Positions 48,834-59,866 of a stretch of DNA of 64,000 nucleotides are shown one piece after another (the stretch's first letter is position 1; every line of letters starts with the position of its first letter). Made by a program: the position numbers and the translations under genes. Under the pieces are notes generated by a model. The model had not been told where the DNA came from. It ran no database searches and saw only the letters and a program-made list of their open reading frames with translations. This stretch comes from Nesterenkonia pannonica (GTDB lineage Bacteria; Actinomycetota; Actinomycetes; Actinomycetales; Micrococcaceae). The stretch spans positions 620,001 through 684,000 of the forward strand of contig NZ_CP080575.1 of NCBI RefSeq assembly GCF_019575955.1, in the 5' to 3' direction.

Positions 48834-49732
48834 CTAGGTCTGCGGAGAGGCCTTCAGAAACGCCTCACGGATGGCTGCCCGGCACGCCTGAGCGGCCGGA
48901 GTCTCTGCCGATGCGCGGCGTGCCGTGGTGTAGATGGTGCGCGCGGGCGCGTCGGGAAGCGGCAGCAGGGCTGTGCCGGCGGTGTCCTGATCGGTGAGCA
49001 GAAGCTGCGGCAGGAGCCCCACCGCCAGCCCGGCGCGTATGAGCCGCAGGTGCGAGGTGAGGTCATCGGTGGTGAAGCGGACGTCAGGCTCGAAGCCCAG
49101 GGAGCGGCACTGTTGGAGGCACCATTCGCGGGAGGCGGTTCCCGCAGGCTCCATGACCCAGGGTAGGCGTCCAGGTCCTCCGGCTCGATGCCTGCAAGCT
49201 GCTCCGGGACCACGAGCCACAGCCGGTCGCTTCCCAGCTCCTCGATGTCGAACTCGGGCTGACGCGGTCTGCTGACTCCCGGGTACTGCTCAGCGACCAC
49301 CAGATCATGCCGGCGCCCGGCCAGGTCGAACAGCGCCCGCTCGGGCGGAGCCTGGACCATCTCGACGCGCAGCCCGGGGTGGTCGGCCTTCATGCTGCTC
49401 AGCGCTTGGGGCGCCAGCGCCAGGGCGACGGACTGGAACACTGAGAGGCGAAGGACGCCTGAGAGCTCGGGCTCGCCTGCGGAGAGGGAGCGCATCGCCT
49501 CGTCCTGGAGGTCGAGCATCGCCTGTGCGTGCTCAGCCAGCCTCAGCCCTGCGTGGGTGAGCCGCAGGGACCTGCCGCCGCGGTGGAAGAGCTCGGCTCC
49601 GGTCTCAAGCTCCAGCTGGCTGAGCTGCTGCGACACGGTGGAGGGGCTCAGCCCCATCGCAGCCGCAGCGGCGGAGACGGTTCCGCGCAGCCTGAACGCG
49701 TGCAGCAGGCGGAGCCTGTGGAGGTTGAGCAT
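48834..49732 (-). CDS. LysR-family regulator beside putA
   Basis: About 299 residues in two frames joined near 49160. HTH: LHRLRLLHAFRLRGTVSAAA, GLSPSTVSQQLSQLELETGA. The effector domain shows LRLSVFQSVALALAPQALSS, HDLVVAEQYPG and RLIRAGLAVGLLPQLLL. It is divergent from putA with about 90 bases between, which suggests it controls proline catabolism, but no clear box was found there. Confidence 0.85.
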
Positions 49733-49821
49733 GACGTCGATGTTACTGATTGTCCGACACCACCGGGAAGGACCTTTCGGTTCTGTCGAAAAGCGGCGCA
49801 GGGGTGCCTACTCTTGATGCT

Positions 49822-52800
49822 ATGAGTGAGATCACGTTCGAAGAGACCCGCACCGAGCTGGACGCCCTGGCAGGCGAGGCCGTTGAGCAGGTCCGCCGCT
49901 GGCTCCAGCGCACCCAGGCTGTCGGCGCCGAGCCCCACAAGGCCGCCAAGACTCTCTCCGCAGTCCTCTCGCATCCCACCGGCCTGACTTCACCGTCGGG
50001 TTCGTGGACCGCGTGATCCGCACCGAAGACACCAAGGCGGCGGCGTCCGCTCTGAAGGACCTCGGCGGGCTCGCGCCCGACACTCTCGACGCCCTGGAGC
50101 TGGCGCAGATCCGCGCCGGGTCGGCACTGGGCACGGCCCTGCCGCAGGTCGTCGTGCCTGCTGCGCGCCGAAGGATGCGATCGATGGTCGGGCACATGGT
50201 CGTCGACGCTCGCGACAAGCAGTTCGGCAAGGCCGTCGCCAAGATCAGGAAGGACGGCAACCGGCTCAACATCAACCTGCTCGGAGAGGCGGTGCTCGGC
50301 GAGCAGGAGGCCGACAAGCACCTCGAGGACACCGTCCGGCTGCTGCGGCGCGACGATGTCGACTACGTCTCGATCAAGGCCAGCTCCATCGCCAGCCAGA
50401 TCAGCATGTGGGGCTTCGAGGAGACCGTGGACTACGTGACCTCCCGGCTCGTGCCGCTCTACAGCGAGGCCGCTGCGGCCCCGGCGGGATCCAAGTTCAT
50501 CAACCTGGACATGGAGGAGTACGGGGACCTGCGCCTGACCATCGAGGTCTTCAAGCGGCTGCTCACGACCGGAGATGAAGCACTACGAGGGCGGCATCGT
50601 CATTCAGGCCTACCTGCCGGATGCTCTCGGCGCCGTCCAGGAGCTCACCGCGTTCGCCAATGAGCGAGTCGACGCCAGCGGCGCCGGCATCAAGATCCGC
50701 CTGGTCAAGGGTGCCAACCTGGCCATGGAGCGGGTGCACGGCGACATCCACGATTGGCCTGTGGCCACCTGCGAGTCCAAGGAGGCCAGCGACGCCAACT
50801 ACAAGCGGGTGCTGCACTGGCTGCTGACCGCAGAGCGCATGCGGGGCGTCCGCCTCGGCGTGGCTTACCAGAACCTCTTCGACATTGCCTTCGCCCACCT
50901 GCTGGGCGCACGGCGCGGCGTCACAGCCAGGCTCGAGTTCGAGATGCTGCAGGGCATGGCCGCCGAGCAGCAGCAGACCCTGCGCGAGGACGTGGGCCAG
51001 CTGCTGCTCTACGTCCCGGCCGTGCGGCCGGAGGAGTTCGACGTGGCCGTCTCCTACTTGGTGCGCTTACTCGAGGAGAACGCCGCGAGCGAGAACTTCA
51101 TGTCCGGGATCTTTGAGCTCAGTGTGGACGGCACAGGACGCGGCAGCGACGTGTTCATCCGCGAGGAGAGCCGCTTCCGTGCGTCCGTGAGCGCCCTGGG
51201 AGAGCTCCTGGAGCGCGACGGCGAGGACGCACCGGCTCCGAACCACACGCAGAGCCGGCTGGCTGAGGAGCAGGCAGGAGTTCCTTCTGCGAGCGAGGCA
51301 GGCGCGGCTGAGCTGCCGCCCTTCGCCAACGAGCCGGACACCAACCCCGCCCTGGAGCCCAACCAGCGCTGGACCGAGCAGGTCATGGCCAGGGCCACCC
51401 CGCAGTGGCTCGCGGAGCAGGCCGTGCCGCATGGTCATCGATGCTGCGGACGTCGACGCCGTCGTGGCAGGCGCACGGGCCGCCGGCGCCGAATGGGCCG
51501 CTCGGCCCGCGGCGGAGCGTGCCGGGATTCTGTACCGGGCTGCTGACATCATGGCGGCCCGTCGTGGTCACCTCGCCTCGATCGCGGCCGCTGAGGTCGG
51601 CAAATCCCTGGCGCAGTCCGACCCGGAGATCTCCGAGGCGATCGACTTCATGCGCTACTACGCTCACCGGGCCCTTGAACTGGACCAGGTGGAGGGGGCG
51701 TCCTTCGCCCCGGACCGTCTGGTGCTCATCACTCCGCCCTGGAACTTCCCGCTGGCCATCCCGACCGGCGGCACGGCGGCCGCCCTGGCTGCTGGGGCAG
51801 CTGTGATCCACAAGCCGCCCCAGCCGACGCCCCACTGCTCCATGGCGATCCTCGAATGCCTGTGGGACGCAGGAGTGCCGAGGGAGGTCCTGCTCGGCAT
51901 GCACCCGGACGAGGGCGACGCAGGCCGGGCTCTCGTCTCGCACGAGGGGTTGACCGCATCATTCTCACCGGCGCCTCCGAGACAGCGGCCCTGTTCCGCT
52001 CCTGGAAGCCGGAGCTGACCATCAACGCCGAAACCTCAGGCAAGGATGCCCTGGTCGTCACCCCCGCGGCGGACCGGGACCTCGCCGTGGCGGACCTGGT
52101 CACCTCAGCCTTCGGGCATGCTGGGCAGAAGTGCTCGGCGGCCTCACTGGGCATCCTGGTCGGCAGCGTCTACAGCTCCGAGCGGTTCCGGCGCCAGCTC
52201 GTCGACGCCGCCTCCTCCTTGGTGGTGGACTGGCCGCAGAACCTCTCCGCGACGGTGGGTCCGCTCACCGAGGACCCCAGCGACAAGCTGCGGCGCGCCC
52301 TGACCACGTTGGAACCCGGCGAGGAATGGCTTCTGCAGCCCCGCCAGCTGGACGAGACCGGACGGCTCTGGTCCCCGGGCATCAAGTCCGGGGTCAAGCC
52401 GGAAGCTTCTTCCACCTCACCGAGGTGTTCGGCCCCGTGCTGGGCCTGATGGAGGCTAAGGACCTCGACGAGGCCATCGCCCTGCAGAACCAGGTCGAGT
52501 TCGGCCTCACCGGCGGCATCCACTCCCTGGAGATTTCCGAGGTGGAGCGGTGGCTCGATGAGGTTCAGATCGGCAACGCCTACGTGAACCGAGGGATCAC
52601 CGGCGCGATCGTGCAGCGGCAGCCGTTCGGCGGATGGAAGAAGTCCTCCGTGGGGCTCGGCTCCAAGGTAAGCGGACCCAACTACGTGATGCTCTTCGGC
52701 CGGTGGAGCGACAGCACCGACATCGCCTCAGCGGCCCAGCTGCCGATGCCCGCGGGTGCGGCCGGAGACCTTCTGCGCAGCGCCTCGGAGAAGAATGCGC

Positions 52801-53387
52801 TCACCGAGGCCGGTCTCGCCTGGCTGAAGGCCGCGGCCGCATCGGATGCGCAGGCATGGGAAGCAGAGTTCGGGACCCCCACCGACCCCACAGGCTTGGG
52901 CTCCGAGGCGAACATCTTCCGGTACCTCCCCACCAGCGTCGTGCTGCGTGTGGGCGCGGACGCCGAGCCCCACCATGCTCTGCGCACGCTGCTGGCCGGG
53001 CACCGGGCCGGAGCATCGGCCGTGGTCTCGGTGGACAAGGACGCGTCGAAGGAGGTCCGACGCGCGGTGAAGCTCGCCGCCAAGGCATTCGGCATCGACG
53101 TGGAGAAGAACGAGACGGAGGACGAGTTCGCCGCGGCGCTCGCCGAGGGGCGATACGACCAGGGCCTCGGGGCTCGCGTCCGCGCCGTGGGGTCGCTCAG
53201 CCGCAGCGTCTGGGAGGCTGTCTCGCACAGGCCCGAGATTGCCCTGCTGGATGACCCGATCACTGCGTCAGGACGCGTGGAGATTCGCCACTGGGTGAAG
53301 GAGCAGTCCGTCTCGATGACGCTTCACCGCTTCGGCAACTCCAGCTCCCAGTTCAAGGCTCTGGCCGAGCGGCTGAAGGGGCAGTAG
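49822..53387 (+). CDS. putA: Bifunctional proline dehydrogenase / pyrroline-5-carboxylate dehydrogenase
   Basis: Oxidises proline to glutamate. About 1185 residues in several frames. The N-terminal third is a flavin proline dehydrogenase barrel (DDVDYVSIKASSIASQ, IRLVKGANLAMERV, LEFEMLQGMA, the substrate helix VRRLEENA). The middle is an aldehyde dehydrogenase (TPPWNFPLAIPTGG, INAETSGKDALVV, catalytic Cys in HAGQKCSAASLG, EVFGPVLGL, QPFGGWKKSSVG). A C-terminal ALDH-like extension follows; no N-terminal DNA-binding domain. In-frame GCCGGC anomalies occur at 50863 (GVAGQNLFD expected), 51065 (VRRLEEN expected) and 52668 (KAGGPNYV expected). ATG at 49822. Confidence 0.95.
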
Positions 53388-53404
53388 GCAGCTCGAGGCG
53401 GGCC

Positions 53405-53496
53405 CTCGAGTTTTCCTAGTAGAGCTCCTCGAAAATTACTAGTAGAACTCCTCGAGTTTTCCTAGTAGGGGTCCTCGCGTTTTGCTAGTATCCCTG
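53405..53496 (+). repeat. Four tandem 23-bp repeats forming the promoter of the ATPase gene
   Basis: Units start at exactly 53405, 53428, 53451 and 53474. Units 1 and 3 share CTCGAGTTTTCCTAGTAG; unit 2 is CTCGAAAATTACTAGTAG; unit 4 is CTCGCGTTTTGCTAGTAT. The last four to five bases of each unit vary. Unit 4 contains TGCTAGTAT (53483-53491), an extended -10 element, placed six bases before the ATG, so transcription would start at or next to the start codon (leaderless). The block is AT-rich for this genome. Confidence 0.88.
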
Positions 53497-53497
53497 T

Positions 53498-54768
53498 ATG
53501 GCAGAGAGTAAGAGGGGTCTGGTTCCCCGTCGAATCAGGGGACTGTTGGAGGATCGTTCTGAGGAGGAGCCGGTCATTGCTCTGCACGGACCGCGTTCAG
53601 TCGGGAAGTCCACAGTTCTGCATGATTTTGCAGCTGAGCACCAGGCTGATGTCATCGATCTCGACAATCTCGAGGTGCGAGACGCGGTGGCGCGTAACCC
53701 TTCAGCTGCTGTTGAAGTCCCGATCCCGCCGGTGTGCATCGACGAGTACCAGCACCTGCCTGAGGTGCTGGATGCGATCAAGGCTCGGCTGAACCGCACG
53801 GGCAGTGAACCGGGCACCGCTGTGCTCACGGGATCTACGAGACATGACGCCCTGCCTCGCACGGCCCAGGCGCTCACGGGGCGTCTCCACTCGATGGTTA
53901 TTTGGCCGCTGGCCCAGTGTGAGATCGAGGGGCGAGAGAGGTCGCTCCTCGAAGGCCTGTTGGAGGACCCGAGCGGGACGGTGTCTGCCCAGCCTCACTC
54001 CACCACCAGTCGTGAAGAGTATGTGGAGCGACTGTGCGCAGGAGGGCTGCCCACTCCCCGAAAGCGTCGGGAGGCTTCGCGTGCTCGCTGGTTCGACGAC
54101 TATGTCCGCACCTCTGTGGAAAGAGATGCGGTGGAGCTCTTCCGGGTGCGTCAGCGGCAGGCCCTCGCGGAGATTCTGAACCGACTCGCCGGGCAGACGG
54201 CTCAGGTGCTCAACCTGTCCAAAGTCGGTGAGGGTGTGGGCATCAGCAGGGAGACTCTCGAGAACTATGTTCGTCTCCTGGAGGACCTTTACCTGGTCCA
54301 CCGGCTTCCCGCTTGGGGAAGACGCTCAGTGCCAGAAGCACAGGTAAGCCCAAAGTGCATGTGGTGGATTCAGGGCTGGCAGCTCATCTTCATCGCATTG
54401 GAGCCAAAAAGCTTGCCTCGCTGGATCCCACGGTGCAGACCGAGTTTGGTCACTTGATGGAGACGTTCGTGGTCGGGGAGCTCCGCACGCAGGCTTCATG
54501 GTTGGAGCAGCCCTATGTGCTCGGTCATTGGCGCACCAGTGATGACGAGGAAGTGGATTTCGTCTTGGAGCTGAGTGACGGCCGCGTGTTGGCCTTCGAG
54601 GTCAAGGCCTCTGAGCGGATCCCGGGCAAGGACTTCGCCGGGCTCCGAAAGATGCGGGAGGCAGTGGGTGACCGTTTCGCCGCGGGAATAGCACTGAGCA
54701 TGGGCACACGCTCCTACACCTACGAGGACAGGCTTCACGTGATGCCCATCGACAGGCTCTGGTCCTGA
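53498..54768 (+). CDS. AAA-family ATPase with DUF4143 C-terminal domain
   Basis: About 424 residues. The N-terminal ATPase has Walker A GPRSVGKST (about residues 29-37), Walker B VCIDEYQ and the sensor LTGSTRHD. After a helical middle with a winged-helix-like LSKVGEGVGISRETLENYVR, the DUF4143 part shows VHVVDSGLAAHL and a PD-(D/E)XK-like core EVDFVLELSDGRVLAFEVKAS. One frameshift near 54315 (AAA to AA). Family function is poorly understood; some members behave as toxin-antitoxin-like or stress ATPases. Lower GC than its neighbours and flanking repeats suggest it was acquired. ATG at 53498 is apparently leaderless. Confidence 0.85.
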
Positions 54769-54839
54769 GCGTCCTAAGGGCGGCAGGATCACATGTGAAC
54801 GAATCCGAGGGTGCTGGTGAACGTTTTCGAGGGCAATCG

Positions 54840-54880
54840 CTCACAAATTACTAGTAGGAGCCCTCGAGTTTTCCTAGTAG
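54840..54880 (+). repeat. Two more 23-bp-period repeat units downstream of the ATPase gene
   Basis: Units at 54840 (CTCACAAATTACTAGTAG) and 54863 (CTCGAGTTTTCCTAGTAG). The second is identical over 18 bases to upstream units 1 and 3, and the pair keeps the 23-bp spacing. They begin about 70 bases after the ATPase stop. A degenerate third unit may precede them at about 54817. The remaining DNA to 55028 shows no gene. Confidence 0.85.
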
Positions 54881-55028
54881 CGTCCGGGTGAACAGGAATG
54901 AGAAGGGAGTGATCACCTCGGTGAATCTGGGAGCGATGACCTCGGACGACCCTAGAGACCTTCTCCGGAAAGTCTCCCTCTGACTGGCCCCGCGGCCCCG
55001 CACGAACAACTGACCCTGAGAGGACACT

Positions 55029-56491
55029 GTGCCTGCTTCGCTGATGCTCACCGACGCCCGGCTGCTCGACCGGGACGGAACCTTCGATGTGATGATCGAG
55101 GACGGCGTCGTCGTCGACATCTTTAGGGCCGGGTCCGAGTAGGCTGCCGGTGCTGAGACGCACAGCCTGGGAGGACGGTTCCTCGTCCCGGGACTCTGGG
55201 ACCACCATGTGCATTTCACCCAGTGGGTGGCTCAGCAGCAGCGCCTGGACCTGTCTGCCCATGCCTCGGCGGCCGAGGTGCTGGAGCTGGTGCGTGCCGC
55301 AGAGAAGCCCGTGGATGGGAAGCCCCTGGTCGGGTACGGGTTCCGGGACGGGCTGTGGGGGACGAGCCTTCCCAGGAGGACCTCGACGAGGCCGCAGGGG
55401 CGCTCCGGCGGTCATGGTCTCCGGGGACCTGCACTGCGCGTGGATCAGCAGCGCGGCGGAGAGGCTGCTCGACGTCCGGGCAGATCCCGACGGCCTGGTC
55501 CGGGAGGAGGCCTGGTTCGGCGCCCTGGAGAAGATTCAGAGCCCCGGCGAGCTCACCTCGGACCAGTACCGGGCCGCTGCCCAGCCGCCGCCGCCCGCGG
55601 AGTGGTCGGCATCGTCGAGTTTGAGAACACGGAGAACATCACGCTCTGGCCCCAGCGGGTGGACGACGGTGTGGACCGGCTGCGCGTGGAGATCTCCGTG
55701 TGGCCGGACAAGCTGGACGGCGCGATCGCGCGCGGGGTGAAGACGGGGACCCCTGGACAGGCTCGGTCTGGTGACCATGGGGCCGCTCAAAGTGGTGGTC
55801 GACGGTTCCCTGAACACCCGCACCGCCTGGTGCTGGGACCCCTACCCAGGGCTGGACCCAGCGCACCCGCACGCCTGCGGCATGGAGTCGGTCCCGATCG
55901 AGGACCTGAGAGGCCTGATGCAGCGGGCGCGGGACGCCGGCATCGGCGCAGCCATCCACGCCATCGGCGACCGGGCCAACACGGGGTGCTCGACGCCTTC
56001 GAGACCCTGGGGATGACGGGTTCGGTGGAGCACGCCCAGCTGCTGCGGCACGAGGATGTGGCTCGTTTCGCCGAGCTCGGCCTCGCCGCCAGTGTGCAGC
56101 CCGAGCATGCGATGGATGACCGAGATGTGGCCGACACGCACTGGAGCGGCCGCACTGATCGGGCCTTTGCCCTGAAGTCCCTGCACGACGCGGGGTCGAG
56201 CTGCGTATGGGGTCGGACGCCCCTGTCTCCCCGCTGGACCCGTGGTTCGCCATGGCCTCTGCGGTGCACCGCAGCCGCGATGACCGGCAGCCCTGGCACC
56301 CGGAGCAGAGCATCGACATCCGCACCGCGCTGAGGTCCTCAGCCCGGGGCCGCTCGGATGTTCAGGTGGGAGACGTCGCTGACCTTGCCGTTGTCGGCCG
56401 GAGCCCCTTCGACTGTGACCGGAACGAGCTGCGCACCATGCCGGTGGCCGCGACCCTGGTGGGAGGCCGCTTCACCCACTACGCGCTGTAA
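55029..56491 (+). CDS. Amidohydrolase family 3 (YtcJ-like)
   Basis: Metal-dependent hydrolase of about 487 residues. Beta-sandwich start LTDARLLDRDGTFDVMIEDG, then the metal-binding LVPGLWDHHVHFTQW, KVVVDGSLNTRTAW, IGAAIHAIGDRANTGVLDAF, SVEHAQLLRHEDVARFAELG and the metal Asp in MGSDAPVSPLDPWFAM. GTAGGC at 55139 creates a stop where GSEPAAGAE is expected and is a variant of the GCCGGC anomaly. Other breaks near 55370, 55410, 55580, 55750, 55985 and 56200. GTG at 55029 follows GAGAGGAC; ATG at 55044 is an alternative. The substrate (amide, carbamate or imide) is unknown. Confidence 0.82.
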
Positions 56492-56494
56492 GGG

Positions 56495-57409
56495 TCAGCC
56501 GAGGTCTACGGCGAGACGGAAGCCGGTGTGGCCGAGGCTGGTGTCGGACGTGGAGGCCGTGCGGGCTGAGGTCCGATAGCGGCGGCAGTAGGAGGCGTGG
56601 CACATGTAGCTTCCGCCCTCACCACCGGCCTAGGATCGGTCTCCGACCAGGGGCTGGATGTCCACTCCCACACGTTGCCGGTGACGTTGTGCAGCCCGTA
56701 TCCGTTGGCGGGGAACGCGGCGGCGGGCACGGTGCCCACCGCCGCTCCCGGCCGGTCCGGGAACTCTCCGGGAAGGTGTTCATGCGGGGCTCTCCGTGGG
56801 GCTCCCGGACAGAGCCCCAGGGAACGGCTGCTGATCGAGTCCGCCGCGGGCTGCGAACTCCCATTCCGCTTCGGCGGGCAGGCGTGCACCGACCCATGCG
56901 GCGTACGCCTCCGCATCGCGCTGAGAGACATGGGTGACGGGGTGATCCTCACGTCCCAGGGCTGCCGATCCCGGGCCTTCGGGCCGAAGCCAGGAGGCCC
57001 CGGCGACTTGGCGCCACCAGGTCGCGCCTACCACGGCGGGGAGGACGCCTTCAGCTCATCGGTCAGCAGTCCCGAGAAGACGAGTGAGTCGCCGTGCTTC
57101 TCCGCGTCGGTGGTGTGACCCGTGGCGGCGACGAACGCGGCGAACTGTGCCACGGTGACGGTGGTGGCAGCCACGGCGAACGGCGCGATCTCCACGGTGC
57201 GCACCGGGCCCTCCCCGTCGTCGGGGTAGGCCAGCGCATCCTCCGAACCCATGCGGAAGCTTCCCTGACAGGCCGACGAACCGCAGATCCTCGGACGCGG
57301 AGGACGCAAGGTGCTTCACCATGTCCGAGTCCTCCGCGGCACGGGACGCCGTCACGGGGCCGTGGTCGTCCCTGACCTCGTTGCGGGCAGGACCGCAGCA
57401 GGCGCTCAT
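56495..57409 (-). CDS. Formylglycine-generating enzyme (sulfatase-modifying factor, SUMF1 type)
   Basis: About 305 residues in several frames. It oxidises the active-site Cys of sulfatases to C-alpha-formylglycine. Motifs: [81 protein letters not shown] and the copper-binding active site [18 protein letters not shown], with both Cys present, then [12 protein letters not shown] at 57409 follows GGAGG. N-terminal MSACCGPA is usual for actinobacterial FGEs. It is divergent from the sulfatase, which almost certainly is its substrate. Confidence 0.92.
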
Positions 57410-57529
57410 CCGTAACCTCCACCTCGACACTTCTTCGCACAGCTACTGTAGGGGCTGGAGACCCGTCCCGACATGGGCGTGCCGTCTCCGCGCTATGACG
57501 AACCCAATCTCCCGAAGGAGGGACTCAGT

Positions 57530-59154
57530 ATGTCTGATGCCGCATACCCGCAGGGCGACGGTCCTCAGATCAGCCACAACAACGGAACTGTGTCCCCTCC
57601 TGAAGAGGGTGCCCGGCACGGCCGAACATCGTTGTCATCCAGGCGGATCAGATGGCCGCCCAATCTCTGGGCGCCTATGGAGACCAGGCAGCCCGAACGC
57701 CCACCATCGACGCCCTGGCCCAAGAGGGGGCGGTCTTTGACCGCGCCTACTGCAGCACTCCGCTGTGTGCGCCGTCCCGGGCCTCCATGATGACCGGGCG
57801 GCTCCCCAGCGAGATCGGCTGCTACGACAACGGCGATGACTTCACCACCTCCGAGCCCACCTTCGCCCACCGTCTGCGCCGGGCCGGCTACCACACCGCC
57901 CTCATCGGACGGATGCACTTCATCGGACCGGACCAGCACCACGGCTTCGAAGAGCGTCTCACCACGGACGTGTATCCGGCCGATCTGGACATGGTTCCTG
58001 ACTGGAACCTGCCCATGGAGGAGAAGCTGCAGTGGTACCACGACGCTGATGCGGTCTTCTCTGCAGGAGCTTCCAAAGCAACGGTGCAGCAGGACTTCGA
58101 CGACGAGGTGACCTGGCGGACCCTGCGCCACCTCAACGATCGGGCGCGGGCCAACCAGAGGCACCGGCGCGAGGGCCGCCAGGAGCAGCCGTTCCTGATG
58201 GTCACCAGCTACATCCACCCCCACGACCCCTACGAGCCCCGGCGGAGCACTGGGACAGATTCGACGATGTCGACATTCCTGACCCTGCCCACCCTGAGAT
58301 TCCGGATGCCGAGGCCGACCCGCACACCCACCGGCTGCGTGCCATGAGCGGGTTCGACAAGCGGGACCCCTCAGCCGACGAGGTGCGCAGGGCCCGTCGC
58401 GCCTACTACGCCGCGGTCAGCTACATCGATGATCAGATCGCTGCTGTGACCCAGCGGCTGGAGTACCTCGGCCTGGCCGAGAACACTGTGATCATGGTGA
58501 CCTCCGACCACGGCGACATGCTCGGGGAGAAGGGCCTCTGGTACAAGATGAGCCCGTATGAGAGGTCCTCCAGGGTGCCGATGATCATCACGGGGCCCGA
58601 GGCGCTGGTGCCGCGCGGCCGGTTCAGTACGAATGTTTCGCTGCTCGACGTCGCGCCGACGCTCAGCGCACTTGCCCTCGATGATCAGGGCGAGGCCGAG
58701 CTTCCGGGGCGCCCCTGCACGTCCTCGCCGAGCAGGAGACTGCCGAGGGGCCCACAGACCGGGATGTGCTTATCGAGTACTTGGCAGAGGGAACCCACCG
58801 GCCGCACCTCACGCTGGTGCGGGGCACCTGGAAGCTCTCCATCTGCCCAGGCGACCCGGACCACCTGTACAACCTGGCTGAGGATCCTGAGGAGCTGACC
58901 AACCTCGCTTAAGCAGCCCAGCGCACGCAGAGCAGCTGGAGCTGATGCGCAAGGAGCTCCACAGCCGCTACGGCCTGGAATCGCTGGAGCATGATGTTCT
59001 GTCCAGTCAGCGCCGTCGTCAGCTGGTCGCCGGCGCGCTGGCCACAGGGCAGCATCGAGCATTCGACTTCGCGCCGGGACCCGAGCAGCGCTACGTCCGC
59101 GGGGACTTCTGGTCAGCCTTGGAGCACGGCAAGATCGCAGATCCGGCACGATGA
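57530..59154 (+). CDS. betC: Choline sulfatase, type I (Cys-type)
   Basis: Hydrolyses choline-O-sulfate to choline and sulfate. About 541 residues. N-terminal metal site [19 protein letters not shown], the formylglycine motif [19 protein letters not shown] (CxPxR), then [34 protein letters not shown] and a C-terminal domain [20 protein letters not shown] with [16 protein letters not shown], which is the choline-sulfatase C-terminal signature. GCTTAAGC at 58907 puts a TAA where TNLAGSPAHAEQ is expected. ATG at 57530 follows GAAGGAGGG. No choline dehydrogenase is in the window, so betaine formation would need genes elsewhere. Confidence 0.88.
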
Positions 59155-59516
59155 GCACACTTCCGGGGTGGCAGCAGCGGATTCTGGGGAGGGGCAGGAC
59201 CCAGACCCCCGCTTCACGCTGGCCAACGAGCGCACCTTCCTGGCATGGATACGGACGGCCATGGCTCTGGTCGCCGCAGGCGTGGCGGTGGAGGCGCTGA
59301 CCCAGGCCGTATTCCGGGAACTCTGCGGACAGCGCTCGCCGCCAGTCTTCTCGTGCTCGGGATGCTGCTGGCGGCTTACTCGTTCGCCCGGTGGCTGAAC
59401 GTGGAGCGCAGCCTCAGGCGGCGCCGGTCGCTTCCGGTGCCGCTCATCGCACCGCTGCTGGCCGGGGAGTGGCTGTGGTCACCGCTCTGCTGGTGATCTG
59501 GATCATCGCGGTCTGA
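59151..59516 (+). CDS. DUF202 (YidH-type) small membrane protein
   Basis: About 122 residues. [20 protein letters not shown] is the family hallmark, followed by two further TM segments ([14 protein letters not shown] and [14 protein letters not shown]) separated by [15 protein letters not shown]. The ATG at 59151 overlaps the sulfatase stop and requires one G restored in the GGGG at 59165. Two more frameshifts near 59320 and 59470. Role unknown; members form small inner-membrane proteins often found in pairs. Confidence 0.8.
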
Positions 59517-59523
59517 GCCGCCG

Positions 59524-59865
59524 ATGAGCTCCGCCGATCTCCCGCTGCATGAGGATCCCGGCGTCCAGCCGGAGCGGACGCTGCTGGCCTGGAACCGCAC
59601 CCTGCTGCTCCTGCTTGTCCTGGCCGGGTTCCTGCTGCGCTGGATTCCCTACCAGGGAGCGGCCGTCCTCACACTGGTGGGAGGCTGCTCCCTGGTGGCC
59701 CTGGGCATCTTCGTCGGTGAGCGCGCACGCTACCGGCGAGCGGTGCACGGCATCCTCGACGAGAGCTACCCGGCGGCGGTGCGTTCGGTTCTGGGGCTGA
59801 CGGCCGCAGTGATGGGCATCGGCCTGGCAGCTCTGATCCTGCTGCTCAGCGGGGAGGCGCCGTGA
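59524..59865 (+). CDS. Second DUF202-like small membrane protein
   Basis: A 113-residue protein in one frame with DPGVQPERTLLAWNRTLLLL at the N-terminus, matching the DUF202 ERTxLAWxRT motif, and three TM helices (LLLLVLAGFLLRW, GAAVLTLVGGCSLVALGIFV, GLTAAVMGIGLAALILLL). It starts seven bases after its DUF202 neighbour ends, so both are one operon with the choline sulfatase. Confidence 0.82.
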   Translation: MSSADLPLHEDPGVQPERTLLAWNRTLLLLLVLAGFLLRWIPYQGAAVLTLVGGCSLVALGIFVGERARYRRAVHGILDESYPAAVRSVLGLTAAVMGIGLAALILLLSGEAP

Positions 59866-59866
59866 G

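Noticed and set aside
52455-52461. GGCTAAGG in putA as an altered site
   Set aside because: It encodes LMEAKDLDEA in the correct frame, the usual aldehyde dehydrogenase sequence, and lacks the trailing C.
54340-54348. GGTAAGCCC in the DUF4143 ATPase as an altered site
   Set aside because: The frame reads STGKPKVHVVD, which needs GGT AAG CCC. The nearby frameshift is explained by one A lost near 54315.
53405-54880. Possible CRISPR array
   Set aside because: The units are contiguous with exact 23-bp period and only four to five variable bases each. There are no spacer-length unique segments and no cas genes.
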